A stretch of 32,847 nt of DNA from Ardenticatenaceae bacterium (GCA_026989095.1 JALSKA010000014.1:1-32847); one strand, 5' to 3'. Shown: positions 1-10,524, counted from the stretch's first letter. Program-made: numbers and translations. The notes: a model not told the origin generated them from the sequence alone.

Positions 1-1605
1 GCAACGGGCGTAGTCGGGCGTGGCCTTCCCCTCCAGCAGGCCGGGAATCTCCCGGAACTGCCGGCGCACTTCCTCGATAATGGCGCCGGCCGCCTTGCCC
101 ACGGCCGTCATCGTCAGGGCCGTGAAGAGGAAGGGCAACGTCCCGCCGATCAGCAGGCCCGGGATGATGCGCACGTCGCCCACCAGGTCCACTACCTGCA
201 AGTCAACGGCCTGGGTGTAGGCCGTCATCAGGGCCAAGGCCGTCAACACGGCCGAGCCGATGGCGAACCCCTTGCCCGTGGCCGCCGTCGTGTTCCCCAG
301 CGAGTCCAGCGCGTCGGTGCGGTCGCGCACCTCCTCGGGGAGCTCGGCCATCTCCACGATGCCGCCGGCGTTGTCGGCCACCGGCCCGTAGGCGTCCGAG
401 GCCAGGGTGATGCCCAGCGTGGAGAGCATTCCCACCGCGGCCACGGCCACGCCGTAGATGTCCCCCAGCTTCACGCTGGCCAGGATGGCCACGATCACCA
501 CCAACACGGGCGGCACCGTGCTCAACATGCCCACGGCCAAGCCCTGGATGATCGTCGTGGCCGCGCCCGTCTCGCTCGCCCTGGCGATCATCTGCGTGGG
601 CGGGTAGGCGTAGGAGGTGAAGTACTCCGTGCTGAAGGCGATCAGGATGCCGGCCACCAGGCCCACGAGAATGGCGCCGTAGACCGACCACCCGAACCCC
701 ATGCTGATCACCACGAAATAGGCCAACACCGCGAAAATCAGCGCCGCGCCGTAGATGCCCCGGCGCAGGGCGTTCAGCAAGTCCCCCTGGGTGGCGTCCT
801 CGCGGGTGCGCACGAAGAAGGTGCCGATGATGGAGGCCAGGATGCCCGCTCCGGCCACCAGGAAGGGCAGACCAATGCCCTTCAGGCCGTGTATGGCCCC
901 ACCAATGGCCGCGGCCGCGATGATGGAGCCCACGTAGGACTCGAAGAGGTCCGCCCCCATGCCGGCCACGTCCCCCACGTTGTCGCCCACGTTGTCGGCG
1001 ATCACCGCCGGGTTGCGCGGGTCGTCCTCCGGGATGCCGGCCTCCACCTTGCCCACCAGGTCGGCGCCCACGTCGGCCGCCTTGGTGTAGATGCCGCCCC
1101 CCACGCGGGCGAAGAGGGCAATGCTGGAGGCGCCGAAGCCAAAGCCGGCCAGGATGTCAATGTTCCCGAAGATGGTGTAGAGCACGGCCAGCCCCACGAT
1201 CCCGAACCCCACCACGGCCAACCCCATGACCGCCCCGCTGGAGAAGGCCACGCGCAGCGCGGGGTTCAACCCCTTGCGGGCCGCCGCGGCCGTGCGCACG
1301 TTGGCCCGCACGGCGATGTTCATCCCGATGAACCCCGTCAGGGCGGATGTGAAGGCCCCCACGATGAACGTAATGGCCGTGGGGACATTGATGAGCACGG
1401 CCAACACAATCGCCACGACGACCACGAAGACCACCAAGTACTGGTACTCGCGCTTCAAGAACGCCGACGCGCCCTCCTGCACGGCCTGGGAAATGCGCAT
1501 CATCTCCGCCGTGCCCGTCTCCGTGGCGAGCACCTGGCGGGTGAGCACGCCGGTCATGAGCAGGCCGAGCAGGCCGGCACCTAAGCCCAAGAGTACGGGG
1601 GACAT
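1..1605 (-). CDS. hppA: Membrane-bound ion-pumping pyrophosphatase, K+-dependent type (C-terminus beyond window)
   Basis: This integral membrane enzyme couples hydrolysis of pyrophosphate to pumping of H+ or Na+ out of the cytoplasm. The 535 visible residues are mostly hydrophobic helices and include the substrate-binding motif [20 protein letters not shown] (complement of about 925-1000), the family hallmark. The motif [10 protein letters not shown] (near 285-315) has Ala and Gly at the two positions where K+-independent enzymes carry Lys and Thr, so this is a K+-dependent form. The Glu in LFESY is the one used by Na+-pumping and K+-dependent H+-pumping members, so the pumped ion is not settled. 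The ATG start at 1605 follows a GAAGGAGG ribosome binding site. The family is about 650-750 residues long, so roughly the last quarter lies left of position 1. It is transcribed divergently from the der cluster. Confidence 0.97.
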   Translation of the reverse strand, partial: MSPVLLGLGAGLLGLLMTGVLTRQVLATETGTAEMMRISQAVQEGASAFLKREYQYLVVFVVVVAIVLAVLINVPTAITFIVGAFTSALTGFIGMNIAVRANVRTAAAARKGLNPALRVAFSSGAVMGLAVVGFGIVGLAVLYTIFGNIDILAGFGFGASSIALFARVGGGIYTKAADVGADLVGKVEAGIPEDDPRNPAVIADNVGDNVGDVAGMGADLFESYVGSIIAAAAIGGAIHGLKGIGLPFLVAGAGILASIIGTFFVRTREDATQGDLLNALRRGIYGAALIFAVLAYFVVISMGFGWSVYGAILVGLVAGILIAFSTEYFTSYAYPPTQMIARASETGAATTIIQGLAVGMLSTVPPVLVVIVAILASVKLGDIYGVAVAAVGMLSTLGITLASDAYGPVADNAGGIVEMAELPEEVRDRTDALDSLGNTTAATGKGFAIGSAVLTALALMTAYTQAVDLQVVDLVGDVRIIPGLLIGGTLPFLFTALTMTAVGKAAGAIIEEVRRQFREIPGLLEGKATPDYARC

Positions 1606-1649
1606 GCACACACCTCCTTCCTTTCGCAGGTTTGGGGAAACGTGGCGCG

Positions 1650-1678
1650 ATTCTAACACATTTTCGACTCCTTCGCAA
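1650..1678 (-). promoter_or_regulatory. Promoter of the pyrophosphatase gene
   Basis: On the minus strand there is a -35 element TTGCGA (complement of 1673-1678), a 17-base spacer and a -10 element TAGAAT (complement of 1650-1655). The -10 is preceded by TG at the extended -10 position. The predicted transcript starts near 1643, leaving a leader of about 40 bases before the ATG at 1605. Confidence 0.7.
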
Positions 1679-1756
1679 TTTCCCCACACTTTGTGCCATT
1701 TGGTACAAACTGAGGCCGACAGAGCCTGAACCGCCCCGGCGCAGCCGGCCTGGGGC

Positions 1757-1785
1757 TTGCTCCAACGGCGGCTTGGTGGTATCCT
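1757..1785 (+). promoter_or_regulatory. Candidate promoter of the zinc-ribbon/der cluster
   Basis: TTGCTC (1757-1762), a 17-base spacer and TATCCT (1780-1785) form a moderate sigma-70-like promoter about 40 bases ahead of the ATG at 1826. The match is partial, so this is a candidate. The rest of the 1606-1825 gap holds only this and the divergent pyrophosphatase promoter. Confidence 0.4.
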
Positions 1786-1825
1786 CATAGCCGTGGGAAA
1801 AGCCCGAGGGGAAGCGAGGGAGGGC

Positions 1826-2236
1826 ATGATGGGGCGACAACAGCCAATTTGCCCGGCCTGCGGGGCGGCCAACGCGCCGGGGGCGACGTTCTGCGGCACG
1901 TGCGCGGCCTCCTTGACGGCGACGGCCCTGGCCCGGCGCGAGCCGCCGAGGGCCGTGTTGGCCCGCTGGCGCGGCCGTGACACGGCGCTGGCCGTCGGCG
2001 TGGGCGCTCTCGTGGTCCGGCTGGGCGTGTGGGCCGCCAGGCACGCGGTCAGGGCCCTGGTGGCGCGCTCGCGCCGCGGCGGGGAGCCGTCGGGTTCCCC
2101 CGCCGCCCCTCCTGCCCCTCGGCCCCGCGCCCGCGTGCGCCGCTTCTGGGCCGTGGGCGACGCCGGGGGGCTGCGCCGGTGGGGGCTGGAGGAGATGCTC
2201 GTCGAGGAATGGCCGGGAGCGGATCATGGCAGCTAA
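1826..2236 (+). CDS. Small zinc-ribbon protein of unknown function
   Basis: The 136-residue product starts with a four-cysteine zinc ribbon (CPAC at residues 9-12 and CGTC about 15 residues later). A basic, Arg- and Ala-rich region follows, with one weakly hydrophobic stretch ([17 protein letters not shown]) that could be a membrane helix, then a Pro/Arg-rich linker. Cytoplasmic ribbon plus membrane segment is common in small bacterial proteins, but no specific family is recognised. The start was placed at the ATG at 1826 because a GAGGGAG site lies just upstream and residues before it do not look like protein. An in-frame start at 1757 would fall inside the candidate promoter. The stop overlaps the start of der by 11 bases, which suggests translational coupling. 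Confidence 0.7.
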   Translation: MMGRQQPICPACGAANAPGATFCGTCAASLTATALARREPPRAVLARWRGRDTALAVGVGALVVRLGVWAARHAVRALVARSRRGGEPSGSPAAPPAPRPRARVRRFWAVGDAGGLRRWGLEEMLVEEWPGADHGS

Positions 2237-3593
2237 GCCCGTCGTGGCCATCGTCGGCCGGCCCAACGTGGGCAAATCCACCCTCTTCAACCGCCTCATC
2301 GGCGAGCGCAAGGCCATCGTCGAGGACCGGCCGGGCACCACGCGCGACCGCCTCTACGGCGAAGCTGAGTGGAACGGCCGGGCCTTCATCGTGGTGGACA
2401 CGGGCGGCCTCCTCCTCCAGGACGAGGATGTCTTCGCCCCCCACATCAGGGAACAAGTCCGCGCGGCCGTCGAGGAATCGGACGTGATCCTCTTCCTGGT
2501 CGATGGCCGCGAGGGGCTGACCGCGGCCGACGAGGAGATCGCCGAGCTCCTGCGCCACACGGCCAAGCCCGTCTTCCTGGCCGTCAACAAGGCCGACAAC
2601 CTTGCCCGCCGCCTCGACGCCGTGGAATTCTACGCCCTTGGCCTTGGCGAGCCCATGCCCATCTCGGCGCTCCACGGCATCGGCACCGGCGATCTGCTCG
2701 ACGCCGTGGTGGAGCGCTTCCCGCCGGCCACGTGGCCCGACGAGGAGGACGAGAGCGTCCGCGTGGCCATCGTGGGCCGGCCCAACGTGGGCAAGTCCAG
2801 CCTCCTGAACCGGCTCTTGGGCGCCGAGCGGGCCATCGTGAGCGAGCGGCCGGGCACTACCCGCGATGCCATCGACACCCGTCTCACCTGGGACGGCCGC
2901 GCCGTGACCCTCATCGACACGGCCGGCATCCGCCGGCGAGGGCGCATCGAGCGGGGCGTCGAGCGCTACAGCGTCGTCCGCGCCCTGCGGGCCATCGACC
3001 GCGCCCACGTGGCCCTCCTCGTGGTGGACGCCACCGAGGGCGTGACCGCCCAGGACACCCACATCGCCGGCTACATCCTCGACGCCTACAAGAGCGCCGT
3101 CGTGGTGGTCAACAAGTGGGACTTGGTGAAGAAGGACACCTACACCATGCTGGAGTACGAACAGCGCGTGCGCCAGGCCCTCAACTTCATGGACTACGTC
3201 CCCGTCATCTTCGTCTCGGCCAAGACGGGCCAGCGCGTGCGCAAAACCCTCGACCTGGCCGTTAAGGTCTACGACGAGCGCTTCGCGCGCATTCCCACGG
3301 GCGAGCTCAACCGCCTGATCGCCGAGGCCACGGCCCGCCACTCGCCGCCCAGCGAGGGCCGGCGCAAGCTGCGCATCCGCTACGTCACCCAGGCCGACGT
3401 CAACCCGCCCACCTTCGTCTTCTTCGTCAACCACGTGGACCTGCTCCACTTCAGCTACGAGCGCTACTTGGAGAACACCATCCGCAGCGCCTACCCCTTC
3501 CTGGGCACCCCGCTGCGCTTCGTCTTCCGCACGGGCGAGGGGGACGAGCGCGTGGAACCCCGCCGGCGCCGGCGGAGGGCTCCGCGCCCCTGA
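2226..3593 (+). CDS. der: Ribosome biogenesis GTPase Der (EngA)
   Basis: Der is an essential GTPase with two tandem G domains that acts in assembly of the 50S ribosomal subunit. The 455-residue product shows the first P-loop GRPNVGKST at residues 11-19, a NKAD base-recognition motif, the second P-loop GRPNVGKSS at 184-192 and NKWD at 296-299. A C-terminal KH-like domain follows, with the typical [22 protein letters not shown] stretch in part. Length and domain order are normal for the family. The ATG at 2226 starts exactly at the conserved N-terminus and overlaps the upstream zinc-ribbon gene. The C-terminus ends in a run of arginines, as is usual for RNA-binding Der proteins. Confidence 0.98.
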   Translation: MAAKPVVAIVGRPNVGKSTLFNRLIGERKAIVEDRPGTTRDRLYGEAEWNGRAFIVVDTGGLLLQDEDVFAPHIREQVRAAVEESDVILFLVDGREGLTAADEEIAELLRHTAKPVFLAVNKADNLARRLDAVEFYALGLGEPMPISALHGIGTGDLLDAVVERFPPATWPDEEDESVRVAIVGRPNVGKSSLLNRLLGAERAIVSERPGTTRDAIDTRLTWDGRAVTLIDTAGIRRRGRIERGVERYSVVRALRAIDRAHVALLVVDATEGVTAQDTHIAGYILDAYKSAVVVVNKWDLVKKDTYTMLEYEQRVRQALNFMDYVPVIFVSAKTGQRVRKTLDLAVKVYDERFARIPTGELNRLIAEATARHSPPSEGRRKLRIRYVTQADVNPPTFVFFVNHVDLLHFSYERYLENTIRSAYPFLGTPLRFVFRTGEGDERVEPRRRRRRAPRP

Positions 3594-3633
3594 GCTCCAC
3601 GGAGGCCAACCACGCGGTGTTTGGAGGAACCCC

Positions 3634-3941
3634 ATGTCCACGAGTATAATCCTTCAACTTGAAGATGTTATCTCCCTCCGAGAACGAGAGCGCCCCCCGG
3701 GCTCCTACACGGCCTACCTGTTCAACGCCGGCCAGGATAAGATCCTCAAGAAGCTGGCCGAGGAGGCCGGCGAAACCATCATTGCCAGCAAGAACAACTC
3801 CCGGGAAGAGCTGATCTACGAGGTAAGCGACCTGGTTTACCACTTGCTCGTCCTGCTGCGCTGGCACGGCATCCCGTGGGCCGACATCGAGGCCGAGTTG
3901 GCCCGACGCCACCACCCCACAACCGACCAGGAGGAAAACGC

Positions 3942-3945
<4 letters not shown>
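3634..3945 (+). CDS. hisE: Phosphoribosyl-ATP pyrophosphohydrolase HisE
   Basis: HisE hydrolyses phosphoribosyl-ATP to phosphoribosyl-AMP and pyrophosphate, the second step of histidine biosynthesis. The 103-residue all-helical protein has the MazG-like metal-binding pattern, with KLAEEAGETIIA followed by EEL and EVSDLVYHLLVLL, matching monofunctional HisE in sequence and length. A GGAGG site precedes the ATG. The stop overlaps the purH start in an ATGA arrangement, so both are probably on one transcript. No other his gene is present here. Pairing with purH is sensible because the histidine pathway releases AICAR, which PurH recycles into purines. Confidence 0.95.
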
Positions 3946-5504
<1,559 letters not shown>

Positions 5505-5538
5505 GAACGAGACCGCCGCGGGGAGCGCAGGTGTCCGT

Positions 5539-5555
5539 GGGGCCTTGTGGGCCCC
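5539..5555 (+). terminator. Short GC hairpin after purH, possible weak terminator
   Basis: GGGGCC (5539-5544), a 5-base loop and GGCCCC (5550-5555) form a perfect 6-bp stem about 35 bases after the purH stop. There is no U-tract, so intrinsic termination is doubtful. The remaining gap to 5601 contains only the ribosome binding site of the next gene. Confidence 0.25.
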
Positions 5556-5601
5556 CGGGCAGGACGGGGGTCTGGTCTGACGGAACGGGAAGGAGTGTGG
5601 T

Positions 5602-6693
5602 GTGGTGAGCGAGGGCGTACACAATGCTCATGAGATGGAAGGGCTCCGCCGATTGGTCAACACCCTGAGCGAAGTCCCCCTGCTGGCTTCCCTGTCGCGC
5701 AGTCAACTGGCCGAACTGGCGCGCCTGGCTACAGTGTGCGAGTTCCCCCCCGGCACGCCCATCATTGAGGAGGGCACGCCGGGCGACTGTTTCTACATCG
5801 TCGAGGAGGGCCACGTGGTCATCGTCAAGCGGCTGGGGGAGGAGGAATTGCCCATTGCCCGACGTGGCCCGGGCGCCCTGGTGGGGGAGATGGCCCTGCT
5901 CGAGGAGGCCGTGCGCTCGGCCACCGTGCGCGCCGAGACGGGCGTGCGGGCGCTGCGCATCTCCCGCGAGGGCTTCGAGCGGATGTTGGCGGCCAGTTCC
6001 CAAGTGGCCCTGGATGTCATCCGCGAGATCAGCCGCCGTCTCCGGGACACCGACCACCACATGATCCAGTCGCTGCTCCAGAAGAACAGGGAGCTGCGCG
6101 CGGCCAAGGAGCTCCTGCGGAAGAGCTACGACGCCACGTTGGTGGCCCTCAGCCGGGCGCTGGACCTGCGGGACCGCGAGACCGAGGGGCACTCGGTGCG
6201 CGTGGCCAACTTGGCCGTGGAAATTGGCGCCAGCTTGGGGCTGGACCGCACACAGTTGGAGCACCTGTGGCGGGGCGGCCTGCTGCACGACATCGGCAAG
6301 ATCGGCGTGCCCGACACGATCCTCCAGAAGCCGGGGCCCCTCTCGCCCCAAGAGTGGGAGATCATGAAGCGCCACCCCGTGTGGGGAGCGCGCATCCTGA
6401 AGCAGGTGGACTTCCTGGCCGAGGCCATGCCGGTGGTGCGCTACCACCACGAGGCGTGGGACGGCAGCGGCTACCCCGAGGGGCTCTGCCGGCGGGAGAT
6501 TCCCCTGCTGGCGCGCATCTTCATGGTGGCCGACACCTACGATGCCATCACCAGCGACCGGCCCTACCGGACCAAGCGGCCGCCCGAGGTGGCCCTGGCC
6601 ATCATCCGCGAGGAGAGCGGCCGACAGTTCGACCCCGAGATTGTGAGCGTCTTCGAGAGCGTCTTCCCGCGCATCCGCAAGGTGGCCGGATAG
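5602..6693 (+). CDS. Cyclic-nucleotide-binding / HD-GYP domain protein (putative c-di-GMP phosphodiesterase)
   Basis: The 363-residue protein joins a Crp-type cNMP-binding domain (about residues 20-140, with EEGTPGDCFYIVEEGHV and GALVGEMALL) through a helical linker to an HD-GYP domain (about 170-355). The metal-binding HD pair is His229-Asp230 in LLHDIGKIG. Downstream are YHHEAWDGSGYPEG (Gly290-Tyr291-Pro292) and VADTYDAITSDRPYR, so the phosphodiesterase looks intact. HD-GYP proteins degrade the second messenger c-di-GMP. Putting one behind a cNMP sensor suggests that cAMP or another ligand controls c-di-GMP turnover, although the ligand cannot be read from the sequence. The start is GTG after GGAAGGAG. 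No membrane segment is seen, so it is cytoplasmic. It ends 2 bases from the convergent cinA-like gene. Confidence 0.93.
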   Translation: MVSEGVHNAHEMEGLRRLVNTLSEVPLLASLSRSQLAELARLATVCEFPPGTPIIEEGTPGDCFYIVEEGHVVIVKRLGEEELPIARRGPGALVGEMALLEEAVRSATVRAETGVRALRISREGFERMLAASSQVALDVIREISRRLRDTDHHMIQSLLQKNRELRAAKELLRKSYDATLVALSRALDLRDRETEGHSVRVANLAVEIGASLGLDRTQLEHLWRGGLLHDIGKIGVPDTILQKPGPLSPQEWEIMKRHPVWGARILKQVDFLAEAMPVVRYHHEAWDGSGYPEGLCRREIPLLARIFMVADTYDAITSDRPYRTKRPPEVALAIIREESGRQFDPEIVSVFESVFPRIRKVAG

Positions 6694-6695
6694 GA

Positions 6696-7892
6696 TCACC
6701 CTGCGGGCGCCAGGGCCCGGCGCAGGGCGTCGAGCGCCCGGTTGGCCACCCAGCGCCTGCTGTGTTCGTCGCGGCCGCCCAGCTCGAAGCGGTGTGTCAG
6801 GGGGGCGCTTCCCTCCCGCGCCACCACGATGACTGTGGCGCCCAGCCGCCGGCCGTAGACTCCCTCGTCGGCCCCGGCCGTGCCCCATACGACCAGCGCC
6901 CACATGCTCCCGCCGCGGCCCAACAGGCGCGAGGCCCACGTGACCGCGCGGGCCTCGTCCGGCGTTCCCTCGGGAGGAGCGGCCACCTCGGCGTGGACCA
7001 CCACAGAATCGTCACCTTCGGCCTCCCGGAGCCGGCGGGCGACCTCGCCCCCGGTGTTCGTCTCCACCAGTGCCATCGTCTCCCCGCGCCGGCGCAGCAG
7101 GCGCACGACCACTTCCTCGATGGTCTCGTTCCCCTCCCCGTAGATCCACGTGCCGATGCGCCGACGCACCTCCCGCTCCACTTGCGCGATCATCACCTCG
7201 GCCTCGCGGGGTCCTGGGGCGCGCGCGGTGATGCGCACGTCCACCTGGCCCATGTGGGCGGCCAGGCCCACGGTGGGGTTGCTCAGGCGCATCAGGTCGG
7301 CTAGGTGCTGGTCTACCACGCTCTCGCCCACCCCGATGGTGCGCAGCACCTTGGTGCGGATGGTGACGGGGCGGTCCACCAGCTCCCGCAGGAAGGGCAC
7401 CACCTGCTCGTCCACCATGCGCTTCATCTCGCGGGGCACGCCCGGCATGGCAATGATCCACTTGCCCTCGTGGGCGACGATGAACCCCGGGGCCGTGCCG
7501 ATGGGGTTCCAGAGCACGCGGGCCCCCTCGGGCACATCGGCCTGGCGCAGGTTGTTCTCGCCCGGCTCCCGCCCCATCCGCCGGAAGAGGGTGGTCAGGT
7601 GCTCCACCAGCTCGGGCCGGCGCACCAGGGGGCGGCCCGTCACGTCGGCGATGGCCTCCCGTGTCACGTCGTCCACCGTGGGACCCAGGCCCCCGGTGGT
7701 CAACACCACGTCGGCCCGGCCCAAGGCGTGGCGAATGACCTCGGCGATGCGCCGGCGGTTGTCGCCCACTGTGGTCTTGTAGTAGAGGTTGATCCCCGCC
7801 TCGGCCAGCCGGCGGGCGATCCAGGCGGCGTTCGTGTCCACGATCTGGCCCAGGAGCAACTCCGTGCCGACCGTGATCAGTTCCGCGTTCAC
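6696..7892 (-). CDS. CinA-like protein with intact MoCF-type domain and degenerate C-terminal domain
   Basis: Residues 1 to about 250 form the COG1058 domain of the CinA family: AELITVGTELLLGQIVDTNA, TTGGLGPTVDD, PIGTAPG and MPGVPREM are all present. In the family this domain is an ADP-ribose or FAD pyrophosphatase. The C-terminal half (about 255-398) occupies the place of the nicotinamide-mononucleotide deamidase domain but has lost its signature. The usual AESCTGG is VETNTGG, and the GSS...YSNEAK block and the GIAGP motif are not recognisable. Deamidase activity is therefore doubtful. The start is a GTG that overlaps the upstream PHP gene stop by 4 bases (GTGA). It is the last gene of a six-gene minus-strand run. 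Confidence 0.85.
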   Translation of the reverse strand: MNAELITVGTELLLGQIVDTNAAWIARRLAEAGINLYYKTTVGDNRRRIAEVIRHALGRADVVLTTGGLGPTVDDVTREAIADVTGRPLVRRPELVEHLTTLFRRMGREPGENNLRQADVPEGARVLWNPIGTAPGFIVAHEGKWIIAMPGVPREMKRMVDEQVVPFLRELVDRPVTIRTKVLRTIGVGESVVDQHLADLMRLSNPTVGLAAHMGQVDVRITARAPGPREAEVMIAQVEREVRRRIGTWIYGEGNETIEEVVVRLLRRRGETMALVETNTGGEVARRLREAEGDDSVVVHAEVAAPPEGTPDEARAVTWASRLLGRGGSMWALVVWGTAGADEGVYGRRLGATVIVVAREGSAPLTHRFELGGRDEHSRRWVANRALDALRRALAPAG

Positions 7893-8962
7893 CGCGTTCT
7901 CCCCACGTGAATGTGGTTGGTCAGGATCCAGAGCTGTCCCCAACGGCGGGCCTCGGCCCGGTAGTGGCCCGGCTCGTGGGCGGTGAACCACAGGGCGCGC
8001 TCCCCTCGGACGCGGGCCACGGGGGTGCCGTCGCGGTAGAGGGTGATGTGCGCCTTGCGTGGCGCCTGGAAGAGGAGGGCCACCGGCCCCTCCGCGGGCA
8101 CCTCGTCGCCCACGGTGAACCGCCGGCCGTCGGGCAGGTGGGCCTCGAAGCGCGTGCCGGCCGCCTCCCCCCACGTGCGGTTGGCCATGATCACCCGGCC
8201 GGCCCGCAGGGCGCCCAGGATCTGGGCTGCGGCGCCGGCGAAGTCGGCCTCCAAGGGGCTGTCGAGCACCAGGTAGTCGGTCAACGCCCGGAAGACGTGC
8301 TCGTAGGGAAAGACCTCCCAGACGCGCCCCAGGGCACGCACTCTGGTGGCGTGGACATCGGCGCCCACCACGCCCGTGGGCCGCCACCCTTCCACGGCCA
8401 GCCGGTCCCACCAGGCCAGCGTGGCCGGCGTGGGCCCTCTGACGACGAATTGGGGGAGAAAATAGTTAACATAACGACGACGAGGGCTGTACCGCTCGAT
8501 CCACTCGCTCATGTAGTTCCACAGCTCGATGCCGGTGAAGCCCCGTAGGTTCCAGTCGTCCCACCGGAAGGGCCGCGTGTACTCGTTGGTCACCCGCTCG
8601 TCGGGGTGGGCCACGAACCCCAGCCCGCCCTTTTCGGCCACCAGGCGGACGTACTCGGCCGGGGGGAGGGTGTTGGGGATCAGCTCCTCCAGGCCGCAGA
8701 CCAGGTAGTGATTGCGCTCCGGCGTGATCTCGTAGCCGGCCAGCACGGCCACGCCGTCGTGCCAGCCCGCCTCGGCGCCGGCGCGCAGGTCGTCGTGGTC
8801 GGTGATGATGATCCAGCGCAGGCCGGCCCGCTTGGCCGCCCGGGCCACGTCGGGCACGCGGCCGGTGCCGTCGCTGTAGGTGGTGTGGATGTGGAGCACG
8901 CCCGGGCAGAGGTGGTAAACGGGCGGGGGCGCGGCAGGGGGTGGCGCGTCCGCGCGGGTCAT
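7889..8962 (-). CDS. PHP-domain metallohydrolase, CehA/McbA-like
   Basis: The 357-residue product has the metal-ligand motifs of the PHP fold in order: HIHTTYSDG, ITDHDD, a Glu in GYEITPE, GFVAHPDE and GADVHATR. The arrangement and length fit the CehA/McbA-like hydrolases, a PHP branch that includes phosphoesterases. Substrate is not predictable. The last 100 residues (from about 255) have a beta-rich, Ig-like look (RFTVGDEVPAEGPVALLFQAP), which is also frequent in this branch. No signal peptide is seen. The ATG at 8962 overlaps the trmO-like gene stop (ATGA), and the stop overlaps the cinA-like start, so it is translated as part of the run. Confidence 0.88.
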   Translation of the reverse strand: MTRADAPPPAAPPPVYHLCPGVLHIHTTYSDGTGRVPDVARAAKRAGLRWIIITDHDDLRAGAEAGWHDGVAVLAGYEITPERNHYLVCGLEELIPNTLPPAEYVRLVAEKGGLGFVAHPDERVTNEYTRPFRWDDWNLRGFTGIELWNYMSEWIERYSPRRRYVNYFLPQFVVRGPTPATLAWWDRLAVEGWRPTGVVGADVHATRVRALGRVWEVFPYEHVFRALTDYLVLDSPLEADFAGAAAQILGALRAGRVIMANRTWGEAAGTRFEAHLPDGRRFTVGDEVPAEGPVALLFQAPRKAHITLYRDGTPVARVRGERALWFTAHEPGHYRAEARRWGQLWILTNHIHVGRTR

Positions 8963-9384
8963 GGCTCCTCCGCCTCCTTGGGCCGGTCGAAGCTCTCCAC
9001 GAAGGGCTTGATGTCGAGCACGGGCGTGCCGTTGAGGGCGTCGAGCTCCCGCACGTGGAGGATGTGCCCCTCCTCGATCCGCTCCACGCGGGCCACGGTC
9101 GCCCCGATGGGGTTGGGCCGGTACTGGGTGCGGGTGGCGAAGACGCCCCGCAGGGGCACGGTGGGATCGTCCTGGGGGTGGAGCTGGAGTTTCACCTCGG
9201 AGATGTGGTGGAAGTGGAAGAGGACCAGGATCCAGTCGCCGGGCTCCAGGCCAAGGGTGCCCGGCGCCCACCGGGGGTCGAGGACGATGCGCATGGGCGT
9301 GGCCCGCAGGGTCTCGACGGGCGTCCACTCGTTGAACTCGTTTTCCACGAAGCCGATGGGCGTGTAACAGACGGGCTCGCTCAT
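8959..9384 (-). CDS. TrmO-like (TsaA/YaeB family) tRNA methyltransferase, compact form
   Basis: The family methylates N6 of threonylcarbamoyl-adenosine 37 in tRNAs, using S-adenosylmethionine. The 141-residue protein has the conserved core: IGFVENEF at the N-terminus, the RPNPIGATVARV motif (usual SRPNPIG, here with YRP) and LNGTPVLDIKPF. It is much shorter than the approximately 235-residue E. coli enzyme, lacking its C-terminal domain, but similar to the compact archaeal-type members. Tyr in place of the Ser before RPNPIG is slightly unusual. It is linked by ATGA overlaps to both OsmC upstream and PHP downstream. Confidence 0.85.
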   Translation of the reverse strand: MSEPVCYTPIGFVENEFNEWTPVETLRATPMRIVLDPRWAPGTLGLEPGDWILVLFHFHHISEVKLQLHPQDDPTVPLRGVFATRTQYRPNPIGATVARVERIEEGHILHVRELDALNGTPVLDIKPFVESFDRPKEAEEP

Positions 9385-9806
9385 GGCTCCTCCACCAAAT
9401 GAAGCTCCCACGTCACTTCGGCCACGCCGCGCAGGCTGGCCGTGGCCGAGCAGTACTTGTCCTGGGAGAGCGTGATGGCCCGTTCCACTTTGGCCCGGTC
9501 CAAGTTGCGCCCCCGGACCGTGTAGGTCAGGTGGAGGCGCGTGAAGGCGCGCGGGTGCTCCTCGCGCCGTTCTCCCCCGATGGTCACCTCCACGGCGGAG
9601 AACTGCTGGCGCATCTTGCGCAGAAGGGCCACCACGTCCATGGCCGTACAGCCGGCCGTGCCGATGAGCAGCAGCTCCATGGGGCGGAAGCCGGCGTTGC
9701 GCCCCCCGTGTTGGGGCGCCGCGTCCAGGGTGAGGCGGTGGCCCGAGTCGGCCGTGGCCTCGAACTGCATTTCCCCTTTCCACACGACACGGGCTTGGTG
9801 TGCCAT
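9381..9806 (-). CDS. OsmC/Ohr-family peroxiredoxin
   Basis: OsmC-family proteins reduce organic hydroperoxides with a pair of cysteines. The 141-residue product has the expected cysteines, Cys53 in GTAGCTAMD and Cys119 in DKYCSA, and the conserved PMELLLIG helix. It is closest to the YhfA/general OsmC branch rather than true Ohr, judged from the SQDKYCS motif. A GAGGA ribosome binding site precedes the ATG at 9806. It lies in the minus-strand run next to a HAD hydrolase and TrmO. A role in oxidative stress defence is inferred from family only. Confidence 0.93.
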   Translation of the reverse strand: MAHQARVVWKGEMQFEATADSGHRLTLDAAPQHGGRNAGFRPMELLLIGTAGCTAMDVVALLRKMRQQFSAVEVTIGGERREEHPRAFTRLHLTYTVRGRNLDRAKVERAITLSQDKYCSATASLRGVAEVTWELHLVEEP

Positions 9807-9821
9807 GTTTTCCTCCTCGGT

Positions 9822-10511
9822 TCAGGAGTGGTCTGGTGGCGGCAGAATGTCGAGCAGGCCGGCCAGGTCGGCGCCCTCGTGGTCGGGCGCGTAGGCGGGG
9901 TCGAAGGGGCGCTCGCCCCGGCGGTTGGCCCAGTAGCACCGGAGCCCGGCCGCCTTGGCCCCCGTGGCGTCCAGGGAGGAGCCGGCCACGTGGAGCACGT
10001 CACGGGAGAGGAGGCCGAGCGTTTCCAGCGGCAGGTAGTAGATACGGGGGTGGGGCTTGTAGACGCCCGCCTGCTCGCCCGAGAAGATGTGGTCGAAGGC
10101 CAGGTTCCAGTGGGCCTGGAGGGCCTGGAGCATGGCGTCGTCGCCGTTGGAGAGGAGCGCCACGGCGTAGCCCCGCGCGCGCACCTCCTCCAGCACGCGG
10201 CGGGCCTCGGGCCACAGCTCCAGGCGGTGCCAGGCGGCCACCAGCTCGTGGCGGGTGGCCTCGTCTGCCTGCAGGCGGAACCGGGCGAGGGCCTGCTGGA
10301 GGGCCAAGTCGGTCAGGCGGGCGAAGGGCACGCGCCCCTTGAGCAGGGAGTTGCTGATGAGGGTGCCGGCCTGTTGGGTGCGCCGCCAGAGGGCCAGCAG
10401 CGCCCTGGCGCGGGCCTCGCCCAGGCCCAAGTGGGCCCGGAGCGCCGGCACCAGGCTGCGCTCCAAGTCCGCCAGCGCGCTGTAGACGTCGAACGTGACC
10501 AGGCGCACCAT
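9822..10511 (-). CDS. HAD-superfamily hydrolase, haloacid dehalogenase type II-like
   Basis: The 229-residue protein has the HAD motifs: the nucleophile Asp8 in TFDVYSAL, LLSNGDD as motif II, the Lys in YKPHPRIY as motif III, and SSLDATGAKAAGL as motif IV. The Tyr two residues after the nucleophile and the SSxxDxxGAKxxG ending resemble L-2-haloacid dehalogenases more than phosphatases, which have DxDxT. Whether the substrate is really a haloacid is not clear, since many members act on other molecules. It lies 13 bases after the permease gene and 15 bases before osmC. Confidence 0.85.
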   Translation of the reverse strand: MVRLVTFDVYSALADLERSLVPALRAHLGLGEARARALLALWRRTQQAGTLISNSLLKGRVPFARLTDLALQQALARFRLQADEATRHELVAAWHRLELWPEARRVLEEVRARGYAVALLSNGDDAMLQALQAHWNLAFDHIFSGEQAGVYKPHPRIYYLPLETLGLLSRDVLHVAGSSLDATGAKAAGLRCYWANRRGERPFDPAYAPDHEGADLAGLLDILPPPDHS

Positions 10512-10524
10512 GAGCTCTCCGGTC

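Noticed and set aside
1757-1825. Earlier start of the zinc-ribbon protein at 1757
   Set aside because: The first 23 residues look non-coding, there is no ribosome binding site, and the position overlaps the candidate promoter.
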